From Candidatus Krumholzibacteriia bacterium (GTDB taxonomy: Bacteria; Krumholzibacteriota; Krumholzibacteriia; WVZY01; JAKEHA01), in assembly GCA_029865265.1 (NCBI GenBank), contig JAOUHG010000007.1:62001-126000 (forward strand): a stretch of 64,000 bases of DNA, read 5' to 3'. A program made the translations under genes and the position numbers. Numbering within the stretch: the first letter of the stretch is position 1; each line of letters begins with the position of its first letter. Below the pieces are notes generated by a model. The model searched no databases, had not been told where the DNA came from, and saw only the letters and a list, made by a program, of their open reading frames with translations. This document shows positions 7,856-16,889 of this stretch, in pieces.

Positions 7856-9091
7856 ATGAAGTCGAAACGTCGTGATGCCACGCTCCTCCTCTTCGGCGCA
7901 GTCCAGCTGACCGCCCTGTCCGCGGACCGTCTCAAACAGTTCTCCCTGATCGGCATGCTGGGCCTGCTGGCGCCGGGTTCGAGCGTGGAGTTGCTCAAGC
8001 TCACCCTCTTCATGCAGGTGCCGATCCTGCTGCTGACGCCACTGGCCGGCACGCTGATCGACCGCTGGCACAAGCCGGTCACGATACTCATCGTATCGCT
8101 TGCCCGCGCCGTGATCCTGCTCGCGGTACCGGCCGCGTTCCTGCGTACCGGCTCGATCTACACGCTCTATGCGGCCGCATGCCTGCTCTCAATGTTCGAC
8201 CTGGTGTTTGCGCCCACCCGATCCGCACTGTTGCCCGAGATCGTGCCGCACGAACGTTTGCTGTCGGCCAACGCGGTCTTCTGGGCCCTCGGCATCGGGG
8301 GTACGCTGGCGGGGTTCCTGGTGGGTGGCTGGTTGTTCGACTACCACTCGTGGATAACGAGCTTCTACACCGACGCACTCCTGTACGTGGCGGCGGCGGT
8401 GCTCATGGTTCCAATCGTGTTCGCACACCGTCCCGCGCTGCAGGCGGTTCGGATTCCAGACGATCCGGTGCGCAGCGAGTTCCGTCTCTTCACCCGGTCC
8501 ATCTCGGACGCGCTAAACCTGCTGCGCCAGAGCCGCGATATCCGCGCCAGCCTGGTGGCCCAGGCCGGGTTGTTCGCGGTGGGCGGGGCGCTCAGCATCG
8601 TGGGCATCGCGCGCATCCAGGAGGTCTCGCCCCCCGGCAAGACCCTCTTCCTCTCCCAGGTGGGCGCCGCGTTCATCGTGGGTCTCATCCTGGGCTCGGC
8701 CATCATCGGGATGTTCCGAAACCGCGTCATCGCCGACCGGACCGTGTCCGTGGGCACACTCCTGTGCGGGGTCGCCATTGCCGGGCTGGGGCGGGCCGAA
8801 TCGCTCATTCCCATGGGCATCTGGGCGGTGCTGCTGGGCGGCGCACTCTCCCCCGTGTTCATCGTCACCGAGACCCTCATGCAGAGCCAGAGCCCGCCCC
8901 AGTTTACCGGGCGTGTCTTTGCCGCGCGCGAGGCGCTCATAAAAGCCACCTATATAGCGACCGCCATCATCGCCACGGTGATCAACGCCTTCGTCTCCAA
9001 GACCGCCATCCTGGTGGGATTGGGCCTGTTTCTTGCACTGTTCGGCGTCATCCTCGAACGCACTCAATGGCTCAAGGTGGAGAAATCATGA
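7856..9091 (+). CDS. Major facilitator superfamily transporter
   Basis: The product is 411 aa, almost entirely hydrophobic, with about 10-12 membrane segments. The first cytoplasmic loop has the MFS signature region LAGTLIDRWHK, and the N- and C-terminal halves are similar (LSQVGAAFIVGLILGSAIIG, GRVFAAREALIKATYIATAII). It resembles the MFS_3/EntS-type efflux group; the substrate is unknown. The ATG at 7856 begins MKSKRRDATLLLFG, a normal MFS start, but lacks a ribosome site. An in-frame ATG at 7799 preceded by GGGGTG would add 19 residues and is a real alternative. Its stop overlaps the start of the next gene (ATGA at 9088-9091), so the two are translationally coupled. Confidence 0.8.
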   Translation: MKSKRRDATLLLFGAVQLTALSADRLKQFSLIGMLGLLAPGSSVELLKLTLFMQVPILLLTPLAGTLIDRWHKPVTILIVSLARAVILLAVPAAFLRTGSIYTLYAAACLLSMFDLVFAPTRSALLPEIVPHERLLSANAVFWALGIGGTLAGFLVGGWLFDYHSWITSFYTDALLYVAAAVLMVPIVFAHRPALQAVRIPDDPVRSEFRLFTRSISDALNLLRQSRDIRASLVAQAGLFAVGGALSIVGIARIQEVSPPGKTLFLSQVGAAFIVGLILGSAIIGMFRNRVIADRTVSVGTLLCGVAIAGLGRAESLIPMGIWAVLLGGALSPVFIVTETLMQSQSPPQFTGRVFAAREALIKATYIATAIIATVINAFVSKTAILVGLGLFLALFGVILERTQWLKVEKS

Positions 9092-9546
9092 AGAACCGCA
9101 ATACCTCTTCGGGCGTCGTCGAGAAGATGATGAAGGAGATGTTCGCCCGGCTGCTGAACATAGAGGTCAGCCAGTCGGTGCTGGACAAGCTCGTACCGGT
9201 TATCGAAGGCGTAACCGAAAAGGTGGACGGCCAGATCGACCTGGACACGGTCCAGGGGCAGAACACGTTCCGCGCGCTCATCTGCAGCATGGTTGCGCAC
9301 GGATGGGGCCTGGGAATGCATCCCGACAACAACCCCAACGCCAACCTCGACGGCAAGACCCTCGAGGTCAAGGCGTGCAAGGACATCCTCGTACCCATGG
9401 AAACGATGAAGTCGATTCGCTACGTGAAGAAGGACCAGTACGGCCGTGTGCGCAAGGCCCTGTTCGAGCCGGATCAGAACGCGCGCATCTGGGGATCCAT
9501 CGACGACATGCTCGAGAAGCTCGCGCGCGAGAAGTGGCAGGAGTAG
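9088..9546 (+). CDS. Uncharacterised 152-residue protein coupled to the MFS transporter
   Basis: I do not recognise the family. The product is 152 aa, soluble, with no signal peptide or membrane segment. The N-terminal ~40 residues look helical (VVEKMMKEMFARLLNIEVSQ), the centre contains FRALICSMVAHGWGLGMHP and the C-terminus is mixed and charged (IWGSIDDMLEKLAREKWQE). The ATG overlaps the MFS stop by four bases and is preceded by AAGGTGGAG, so the start is secure. Coupling suggests a role linked to the transporter or to its regulation, but that is inference. It ends four bases from the convergent RsbW-like gene. Confidence 0.6.
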   Translation: MKNRNTSSGVVEKMMKEMFARLLNIEVSQSVLDKLVPVIEGVTEKVDGQIDLDTVQGQNTFRALICSMVAHGWGLGMHPDNNPNANLDGKTLEVKACKDILVPMETMKSIRYVKKDQYGRVRKALFEPDQNARIWGSIDDMLEKLAREKWQE

Positions 9547-9550
9547 CCGT

Positions 9551-10456
9551 TCACGAGGCGTGCCCGCCGCCGTTGCCGTTCCCGCCGTTGCGCTTTTCCA
9601 GTTCCACCACGCGCCCGCCTTCCTTGAATTCCACCGAATCCATGATGTTCTTCATGAGATAGACGCCGCGGCCGGAGGCGCGCAGCAGCGCCTCGCCCTG
9701 CGTCGGGTTGGAGACATCCTCCAGCTTGAACCCGGCGCCCTCGTCGCGCACCCGCATTCGAAACCGGTTGGGACTCACGTAGATCTGAATGCCCACCCGC
9801 TTGTCGGGGTCGGAGCCGTTGCCGTGGACGATGGCGTTGGTGATGGCTTCGTCGCACGCCAGCGGTATGTTGACGCGCGTGTCCTGCGGCGGGTAGCCGA
9901 ACTCCTTGAGCAGGCTCGAAATATGGTAGTTGATGCCGATCACGTAGGTGAGGTCGCTGGGGATGAGAAAGTCGACGCGGACACTCGCGCGCCGCATCAG
10001 GTCCGGGTGGCGCTTGAAGTTGGGCACGTTGGGAACCGCGGTGGCGATCTCGCGCCCGAGGCTGATGCGCTCGAAGGGCGGCAGCAGGATGCCGTGCACC
10101 CCGATGGACTGCAGGCGCAGCGCGCTCTGCTGGTCGCACTCGCCCAGCACCGCGATCATCACCAACTGCGGGTATTCCAGCCGCACGCGCCGCAGCGCGG
10201 GAATGTCCAGGTTGGCGCCCCGGCGGAAGACGAGGATGACGAATGCGAGGGGCAGGCGCTCGAACTCACCGAGGGCGGTCAGGAGCGCATCGAGAGACGA
10301 GAAGCGTGCGGCGGCGGCGGGAGCGTCCGTGCACAGGGAGAAGACCTGCTCCAGGTAGGCAGGCTCGTCGGCGACCACGAAGACGGCGCGCTTTTCCTTC
10401 ATGGCGCGCAGCACCGGGGGAGCACCGGCGGGTGAATCAGAAGACTTCCTGGCCAT
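9551..10456 (-). CDS. RsbW/SpoIIAB-type histidine-kinase-like ATPase with an N-terminal pseudo-receiver domain
   Basis: The product is 301 aa. Residues ~20-135 follow a receiver-domain pattern (AVFVVADEPAYLEQV, FVILVFRRG, PQLVMIAVLGE, IGVHGILLPPF), but the phospho-acceptor Asp position reads VFRRG and the conserved Lys before PF is replaced by Pro. So it should not be phosphorylated. Residues ~165-290 are a HATPase_c domain of the anti-sigma serine-kinase class: N-box CDEAITNAIVHGN, then DEGAGF (G1) and GRGVYLMKNIMD (G2). Such proteins bind sigma factors or phosphorylate anti-sigma antagonists; none is encoded beside it. The start could instead be the ATG at 10402 (MKEKRAVFV). The 10456 start overlaps the upstream zinc-finger gene by 20 bases. 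Confidence 0.75.
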   Translation of the reverse strand: MARKSSDSPAGAPPVLRAMKEKRAVFVVADEPAYLEQVFSLCTDAPAAAARFSSLDALLTALGEFERLPLAFVILVFRRGANLDIPALRRVRLEYPQLVMIAVLGECDQQSALRLQSIGVHGILLPPFERISLGREIATAVPNVPNFKRHPDLMRRASVRVDFLIPSDLTYVIGINYHISSLLKEFGYPPQDTRVNIPLACDEAITNAIVHGNGSDPDKRVGIQIYVSPNRFRMRVRDEGAGFKLEDVSNPTQGEALLRASGRGVYLMKNIMDSVEFKEGGRVVELEKRNGGNGNGGGHAS

Positions 10457-10946
10457 CGGCCAGAATCTCGTTCAAGGCTTCCTTGAAGTAGTTGGTCGAC
10501 TGCGCAGCTTCCGGGCCGACCTTTTCCTTGTAGAGTTCCCATGACTTCTTGATCTCTTCGCCCAGTGCTGTCATCAGGGTTCCGTCCTCGAGTGCTTCGT
10601 CCCGGCGCTCGCGGTTGTAGTACAGAATATCTGAGACGAGAACGCGCGCCAACCTCTTTGCCCGGTCTTCGGGGCTTCGTCCCCCGCGGGACGGGCGCGA
10701 TGATGGCTTGGCCGTCGCGGGCCGGCCGGCCGGCGCCGGCGCTTCCATTTCGGGAGCGGCGGGTGCGGCGGCGGGTTGGGATTTCTTCTTTGACGGGGCT
10801 GCCACGCCGGCCGAAACCGGCTCCGGGCGCGGCTCGAGCATGAACACACCCCGGCACTGCGGGCAGCGCACCTTCAGCGCCTGGTCCGGGACCCTCTCCT
10901 CGGGCAGGAAGTACTTTGCCGCACAGCTCTGGCACTGAATGATCAT
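10437..10946 (-). CDS. MJ0042-type zinc-finger protein
   Basis: The product is 169 aa. The first ~38 residues are a two-CxxC zinc ribbon of the MJ0042/DUF3426 N-terminal type (MIIQCQSCAAKYFLPEE, then VRCPQCRGVF). A Pro/Ala/Lys-rich linker of about 50 residues follows, then an α-helical C-terminal domain (RAKRLARVLVSDILYYN, LGEEIKKSWELYKEKVG). Similar finger-linker-helix proteins are common in deltaproteobacteria-like genomes; their role is not defined. The ATG at 10946 follows GGGGTGA at good spacing. It overlaps the RsbW-like gene downstream, so both are likely one operon, which makes a regulatory role plausible but unproven. Confidence 0.7.
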   Translation of the reverse strand: MIIQCQSCAAKYFLPEERVPDQALKVRCPQCRGVFMLEPRPEPVSAGVAAPSKKKSQPAAAPAAPEMEAPAPAGRPATAKPSSRPSRGGRSPEDRAKRLARVLVSDILYYNRERRDEALEDGTLMTALGEEIKKSWELYKEKVGPEAAQSTNYFKEALNEILADGQEVF

Positions 10947-11103
10947 CGCGCAATCACCCCGTCGGTTGCTCGGAATCGGCCTTTGCGCGCCGCGCGGGCC
11001 GCGGCGTGGCCCGGTGTCGGGCCCGGCTGCCATGCGGCCGGGCCGGCAGGCGCCGGTCGTTACCCAGCAAATATCACGCCAGCAGCGGGTTCCCTTGCCC
11101 CGG

Positions 11104-11148
11104 GCAAGAAAAGAGGCGGGCGGCCGACCCCGAGGGATCGCCGCCCGC
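11104..11148 (-). terminator. Rho-independent terminator of the lipoprotein/beta-barrel operon
   Basis: On the minus strand GCGGGCGG (11148-11141) pairs perfectly with CCGCCCGC (11123-11116) across a 17-base loop that can pair further (CCCTCGGGG). It is followed by CTCTTTTCTTG. It lies about 40 bases after the stop of the beta-barrel gene. Confidence 0.7.
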
Positions 11149-11186
11149 ACTGGCAAAAGCTGCCGCTTCGGGAAATCCCGCCGCGA

Positions 11187-11810
11187 TCAGTACTGCTCCC
11201 AGACAAAACCGATGTTGATCCCCCAGTAGGTGAGATCCACGTCGTTGCCCGTAAGGTCCTGCGCGGTGGGCGACCAGTTGTAGCGGGCGTTGATCATGAA
11301 CCCGGCGCCGGACTGCATCGGAAAAATGACACCCACCTCGGGGGCGAGCCCCCAGTCCCACGTGTCATCCTTGACCGCCCAGACCCCCAGCGCGAACTTC
11401 TGGAGGACGATGAAGCCACCAGCGTTCAGGCCCATGTACAACTGCGTCCCCCGGCGTTCACCGAAGTAGCGGTGGACGTTCACCATGAGCGGGAACGCGT
11501 TGATGTAGCGGTCCTGGGTTCCGGTCACGGTGACGTCGCCAAAGGCGTCCGTGCCGGTGCGCCGTTCGTGGAAGATGTTCCACCCCGCCATGAAACCGGC
11601 CGTGGTCTTGGGCTTGACCACTTTGCGGAAGTCGAGACCAAAGCCGCCGAAGCTCGTGCTGTTCACGAAGTCCTTGGTGTCGCCGGATGGAATCGATATC
11701 TGCCAGGTCGCCGCGCCGTACCACTCCTGCGCGCGGGCGCCGCTCACGGAACCGAGCATCAGCAAGCACGCCAACGCAAACATCATCATGTTCCTGTAGT
11801 TGTTGCTCAT
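11187..11810 (-). CDS. Outer-membrane beta-barrel protein
   Basis: The product is 207 aa. It has a signal peptide (MMMFALACLLMLGSVSGARAQ) followed by amphipathic strands typical of an 8-stranded barrel (FGGFGLDFRKVV, QLYMGLNAGGFIVL, GAGFMINARYNW), and ends in a strand with aromatic residues (GINIGFVWEQY). Function is unknown; it fits the 'porin family / outer membrane protein beta-barrel' class. The ATG at 11810 overlaps the stop of the upstream lipoprotein gene (TGATG), so the two are coupled and probably act together in the outer membrane. Confidence 0.7.
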   Translation of the reverse strand: MSNNYRNMMMFALACLLMLGSVSGARAQEWYGAATWQISIPSGDTKDFVNSTSFGGFGLDFRKVVKPKTTAGFMAGWNIFHERRTGTDAFGDVTVTGTQDRYINAFPLMVNVHRYFGERRGTQLYMGLNAGGFIVLQKFALGVWAVKDDTWDWGLAPEVGVIFPMQSGAGFMINARYNWSPTAQDLTGNDVDLTYWGINIGFVWEQY

Positions 11811-12418
11811 CACTTGCCCGCCCCGAGGTATTTGGACTGCGCGAACGCCTGGTTGATCCCGCTCTTGATGCGCTGCCCGTTGCTGTTCTTGTCCGAGTAG
11901 CCGTTGAGCGCGGCCAGCCACGCCACCGGTACCCTGCTGGCGCCTGGATCGCGCCGCGCCATGTTGATGAGGATGGTGCCGATCGTGTATGTGTACGATC
12001 CCCAGTAGGGCGGGTAGTACCAGCCGCAGTAGTAGTAGCACCCGTACGAATAGTAGCCCCGGTATTCGGTGGTGGTCACCGCCATCACCAGGATCACATC
12101 GGCGGCGTTGGTATCCGCCACCTCGGTGAAGCCCAGGCCATCCATGTTGCTCCTGACCTGCGCGAGCATCTGCGCGTCGTAGGCGCGTGAGATTTCATCC
12201 TTGCCGTCACCCACGAGGTGATAGACAGAATCCACCAGGGCGTAATTCGTGAGGTCCGCAAAATCGACGGCGTTGTCGAATGTCGTGACAACGACGTCTG
12301 CCTCGGACACCGTCAGGCTGTCGCCCGGATAACACGAGGCAAGCAGCGCCGCGGCCCCGCACACCAGCACCACCGCCATAATGGGCGCGAGAGAACGCAC
12401 CCGCATGAAAGAACGCAT
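11810..12418 (-). CDS. DUF4136-type lipoprotein
   Basis: The product is 202 aa. The N-terminus is a lipoprotein signal with lipobox LLASC, so Cys is probably lipidated and the protein membrane-anchored. The mature part follows the DUF4136 pattern: an early YALVDS-like strand, a helix with EISRAYDAQMLAQVRSNMDGLGF, then the 'AADVILVMAV' strand and a Tyr/Gly-rich stretch (YYSYGCYYYCGWYYPPYWG). DUF4136 proteins are uncharacterised. The ATG at 12418 has an excellent ribosome site, AAGGAG eight bases upstream. Its stop overlaps the start of the beta-barrel gene. Confidence 0.75.
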   Translation of the reverse strand: MRSFMRVRSLAPIMAVVLVCGAAALLASCYPGDSLTVSEADVVVTTFDNAVDFADLTNYALVDSVYHLVGDGKDEISRAYDAQMLAQVRSNMDGLGFTEVADTNAADVILVMAVTTTEYRGYYSYGCYYYCGWYYPPYWGSYTYTIGTILINMARRDPGASRVPVAWLAALNGYSDKNSNGQRIKSGINQAFAQSKYLGAGK

Positions 12419-12461
12419 GATATTTTCTCCTTGTTCACGGCGGCTTCCACCGCTCCAGGGC

Positions 12462-12490
12462 ATTCTACGACGCAGGGCGAAGCCCGGCAA
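12462..12490 (-). promoter_or_regulatory. Sigma-70-type promoter of the lipoprotein/beta-barrel operon
   Basis: On the minus strand TTGCCG (12490-12485) and TAGAAT (12467-12462) are 17 bases apart. The expected start near 12455 gives a leader of about 37 bases that contains the AAGGAG ribosome site. Confidence 0.55.
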
Positions 12491-12496
12491 CCCGTT

Positions 12497-12997
12497 TCAT
12501 TGCCCCGATTCTGCCTCCGGTCCGAACGTGGCCAGATTGCCCACCCGGAACCAGCGCCCGTCGCGGCTTTCGTACAACTCGATCCACGCGCACACGAACT
12601 CGACGCGCTCGCTGGTGCCATCACCCTTCTCCTGCAGGCCGCGCGCGCCCACCCGCGCGATCACCCAGCCCAGCTGGCCATCGGGCGATACCTGCACCAC
12701 CGGCTCGATGAGGTCTTCGTAGGTTTCGAAGCGCGTGCTGGCCAGGTAGGCGCCAAACTGCCGCCGGCGTTCCTCCAGCGTCGGGAAGGTGACCTCGCCG
12801 CGGCCGGACGTCACGTAGTCTTCCGACTCGCGTGCCACGATGGCCGCGGCGTCACCGGCGCGGTGCGCGGCCAACACCTCCCGGTGCAGCGCCAGCAGCT
12901 GGGACACGGCCGCATCGCGGGAGAGCGTGCCCGCGGGTGTGGCGCCACCGGTGGCCAGGAGGGTGACGAGGGCGGCGATGCGAAGGGCGATGTGCAT
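12497..12997 (-). CDS. Secreted SnoaL/DUF4440-like protein
   Basis: The product is 166 aa. It has a short signal peptide (MHIALRIAALVTLLATGGATPAG), then a cone-shaped α+β NTF2-like domain: helix SQLLALHREVLAAHRAGDAAAIVA, the motif 'EDYVTSGRGEVTFPTLEER' and C-terminal strands (GQLGWVIARVGARG, WIELYESRDGRWFRVGNLATF). DUF4440/SnoaL-like proteins are binding or ketosteroid-isomerase-like folds with varied roles; no catalytic residues can be assigned. GGGAG lies seven bases before the ATG at 12997, which starts one base after the ada stop codon, so it is probably co-transcribed with ada. Confidence 0.65.
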   Translation of the reverse strand: MHIALRIAALVTLLATGGATPAGTLSRDAAVSQLLALHREVLAAHRAGDAAAIVARESEDYVTSGRGEVTFPTLEERRRQFGAYLASTRFETYEDLIEPVVQVSPDGQLGWVIARVGARGLQEKGDGTSERVEFVCAWIELYESRDGRWFRVGNLATFGPEAESGQ

Positions 12998-12998
12998 G

Positions 12999-14069
12999 TC
13001 ATGACTCCCGGGTTGTGGTTTGCGGCCCACCGCGCTCCAGGTCGAGCAGCGCCTGCTTGCGCCAGCGCCCGCCGCCGTAGCCACCCAGCTCGCCGCTCTT
13101 CTTGACGACGCGATGGCACGGAATGAGGATGCCGATGCGGTTCATGCCGTTGGCGGTTCCCACGGCGCGCACCGCGGCGGCGCTGCCGATCTCGCGCGCG
13201 ATATCTTCGTAGGAGCGCGTCTCTCCGTACGGGATGCGCAGCAGCGCCGCCCACACGGCCTCCTGGAACGGCGTACCCGGCGCCTCCAGCGCCACCTCGA
13301 AGCGGCGCCGCGTGCCGGCAAAGTACTCTTCCAGCTCCGCGCTGGCGCGCCGCAGCACGTCGGTGACGCCGGGCACGATGGCGCAGTCGAAACGCCGCGA
13401 GAGAATCTTCATCTGCCGGGCCAGCATGCGCCGCGTGGTGTACTCGGCCAGGCACACCGCGCGCGGCGTCGCGCCGAGGATCATCGGTCCCAGCGGCGTG
13501 GTGGCGAGGGTGACCGCAATGGCGTCGCTCGCGCGCGCCCGCCCCGGCGCGGTGCCGAAGGCCTTGACAAACGCGTCACGGAAGCCGCTGTGCGACTCGT
13601 AGCCGTGCTCGAACACGACGTCGTCGATGCCCGCCCCCTCGCGGATCTCCGTGAGGGCGTCGATCATGCGCCGGCCGCGGCACCAGGCGTGGAAGGTCAT
13701 GCCGTGGCGCTCCATGAAGTAGCGCCGCACGCGCGCCGGGTCGAGCCGCATGGCGCGGATATCGTCGTCGCTGATGCGCGCACCCGGGTCTTCCTCCACG
13801 CGGTCGATGAGGCCGCGAATCCATTCGGGCGCCGCCCCCGCGGCTTCCATGGGCCGGCAGCGGCGGCACGCGCGGTAACCCGCAAAGATGGCGTCACGGG
13901 CGCTCGCGAAGTACTCGATGTTTTCGGGCAGCGGCTTGCGCGCCGGGCACGAGGGCCGGCAGAAGATCCCCGTGGTGCGCACCGCGAGCACGAAGACACC
14001 GTCATAAGACGCATCGCGCGCGAAAACCGCGCGCTCCATTTCCCGGGTATTGGGCATGGTCTGGTTCAT
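12999..14069 (-). CDS. ada: Ada: methyl-DNA sensor/activator fused to O6-methylguanine-DNA methyltransferase
   Basis: The product is 356 aa, close to E. coli Ada (354). The N-Ada zinc domain has its four cysteines at C37, C41, C68 and C71 (IFCRPSCPARKP, YRACRRCRP). C37, the counterpart of E. coli C38, takes methyl groups from phosphotriesters. An AraC-type DNA-binding domain follows (~85-180; ALTEIREGAGIDDVVFEHGY, SGFRDAFVKAFG). The C-terminal O6-MGMT domain has the active-site PCHRV (Cys ~318) and upstream YGETRSYEDIAREIG. The protein repairs alkylated DNA and activates its own regulon. The ATG at 14069 follows GGAGG at seven bases. Confidence 0.92.
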   Translation of the reverse strand: MNQTMPNTREMERAVFARDASYDGVFVLAVRTTGIFCRPSCPARKPLPENIEYFASARDAIFAGYRACRRCRPMEAAGAAPEWIRGLIDRVEEDPGARISDDDIRAMRLDPARVRRYFMERHGMTFHAWCRGRRMIDALTEIREGAGIDDVVFEHGYESHSGFRDAFVKAFGTAPGRARASDAIAVTLATTPLGPMILGATPRAVCLAEYTTRRMLARQMKILSRRFDCAIVPGVTDVLRRASAELEEYFAGTRRRFEVALEAPGTPFQEAVWAALLRIPYGETRSYEDIAREIGSAAAVRAVGTANGMNRIGILIPCHRVVKKSGELGGYGGGRWRKQALLDLERGGPQTTTRES

Positions 14070-14110
14070 CGCAATCCCTCCGCGTTCGTGTTCGCGGGGC
14101 AACATAGCCG

Positions 14111-14136
14111 CTCCGGCGCGGAGCGCTCCACCGGAG
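14111..14136. promoter_or_regulatory. Nested palindrome upstream of ada
   Basis: The perfect palindrome GGAGCGCTCC (14120-14129) sits inside a second inverted repeat CTCCGG (14111-14116) / CCGGAG (14131-14136). It is between recG and ada, 42-67 bases before the ada start. On the minus strand a TACAAT -10-like hexamer lies just upstream, near 14152-14157. It could be an operator or a U-less terminator of recG. Confidence 0.3.
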
Positions 14137-14163
14137 AATCGACACCGAATTCGGATTGTAACG

Positions 14164-16272
<2,109 letters not shown>

Positions 16273-16282
16273 CGACAACTCC

Positions 16283-16311
16283 TTGCCTTACGCGTTCGGC
16301 TCTGGTATGGT
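16283..16311 (+). promoter_or_regulatory. Candidate promoter for rpmB
   Basis: TTGCCT (16283-16288) and TATGGT (16306-16311) are 17 bases apart, giving a start near 16318 and a leader of about 36 bases. A better-looking TATAAC at 16335-16340 abuts the ribosome site GGAGGT and is too close to the ATG to serve. Confidence 0.35.
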
Positions 16312-16353
16312 AAGCCAACCCCGGTTCCAGGGTCTATAACGGAGGTACATGGA

Positions 16354-16545
16354 ATGAGCCGTCGCTGCGCCGTATGCGCCAAGGGCCCCACTGTGGGCAA
16401 CAAAGTTAGTCACGCGCACAACCTGACCAAGCGTCGCTGGTTGCCGAACCTGCAGAAGATCAGGGTTGAGATCGACGGTCGCGTAAAGACCGCGTCCGTC
16501 TGCACCGCCTGCATCCGCACCGGCAAGATCAAGAAGGTCATCTAG
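16354..16545 (+). CDS. rpmB: 50S ribosomal protein L28
   Basis: The product is 63 aa. The N-terminus [20 protein letters not shown] and the central [16 protein letters not shown] are diagnostic for L28, a structural protein of the large ribosomal subunit. Cysteines C5, C8, C50 and C53 form the two CxxC pairs of the zinc-binding (C+) version. GGAGGT precedes the ATG by eight bases. It is a single-gene unit, divergent from recG and followed by a terminator. Confidence 0.95.
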   Translation: MSRRCAVCAKGPTVGNKVSHAHNLTKRRWLPNLQKIRVEIDGRVKTASVCTACIRTGKIKKVI

Positions 16546-16574
16546 CGGCGGCACGCAGGATTGCTCCGCGCATG

Positions 16575-16607
16575 ACGGCGGCCCGAGGAATCGGGGCGCC
16601 GTTTTTC
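16575..16607 (+). terminator. Rho-independent terminator of rpmB
   Basis: ACGGCGgCCC (16575-16584) pairs with GGGgCGCCGT (16593-16602) around a gaggaatc loop, followed by TTTTTC. It starts 30 bases after the rpmB stop. Confidence 0.8.
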
Positions 16608-16742
16608 ATTGCCCCTCCCCTTCACGCAGGACTGGAAGCACCGCACCGTACCGGCATGTGAACTAACGCCGTTGGGATTGCGGACCCATCAGTCCGCGAT
16701 AGCATCCGCCCGTGCCCGGGGGGTAAATCTCGGGGGGCTCGG

Positions 16743-16771
16743 TTGACGGAGGGGAGTAACGTGGCTAGACT
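16743..16771 (+). promoter_or_regulatory. Promoter of the orphan small RNA
   Basis: TTGACG (16743-16748) and TAGACT (16766-16771) are separated by exactly 17 bases. Seven bases downstream is G16778, the first base of the terminal stem of the proposed RNA. No plus-strand coding region follows, and the rpmB terminator lies upstream. Confidence 0.6.
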
Positions 16772-16777
16772 CAAGTC

Positions 16778-16889
16778 GAAAGGATTCTCGGAGCATCGAC
16801 GGCCTGTTAGTTCGGGGACAAGTTTCCTCTTCCTGTATCCCGTTCCACGAAGTTACGGCGCCGGGCCCTCGGGAACCCTTTCTTTTTTT
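16778..16889 (+). ncRNA. Candidate orphan structured small RNA (~110 nt)
   Basis: The 5' arm 16778-16793 (GAAAGGATTCTCGGAG) pairs with 16867-16882 (CCTCGGGAACCCTTTC) at 14 of 16 positions (12 Watson-Crick, 2 G·U, 2 A·C mismatches). A run of seven T follows at once (16883-16889). Inside, GTTAGTTC (16806-16813) can pair imperfectly with GAAGTTAC (16849-16856), and CGGGGACA (16813-16820) pairs with TGTATCCCG (16834-16842) with one bulged A as an alternative or apical stem. So the whole transcript folds as an irregular rod closed by its own terminator. The shape recalls 6S RNA or the small SRP RNA. However, the SRP tip sequence and any tmRNA, RNase P or 5S signature are absent, and it is short for 6S. 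Family unassigned. Confidence 0.6.

Noticed and set aside
16335-16340. TATAAC as the -10 of rpmB
   Set aside because: A start about seven bases downstream would fall after the GGAGGT ribosome site and leave under ten leader bases, which is implausible for a ribosomal-protein gene with a perfect Shine-Dalgarno.
16778-16889. Reading the small RNA candidate as 5S rRNA, SRP RNA, tmRNA or RNase P RNA
   Set aside because: Length and terminal stem invite the comparison, but the 5S CCGAAC core, the SRP GGAAGCAGCC tip, the tmRNA tRNA-like ends and the RNase P conserved blocks are all absent.
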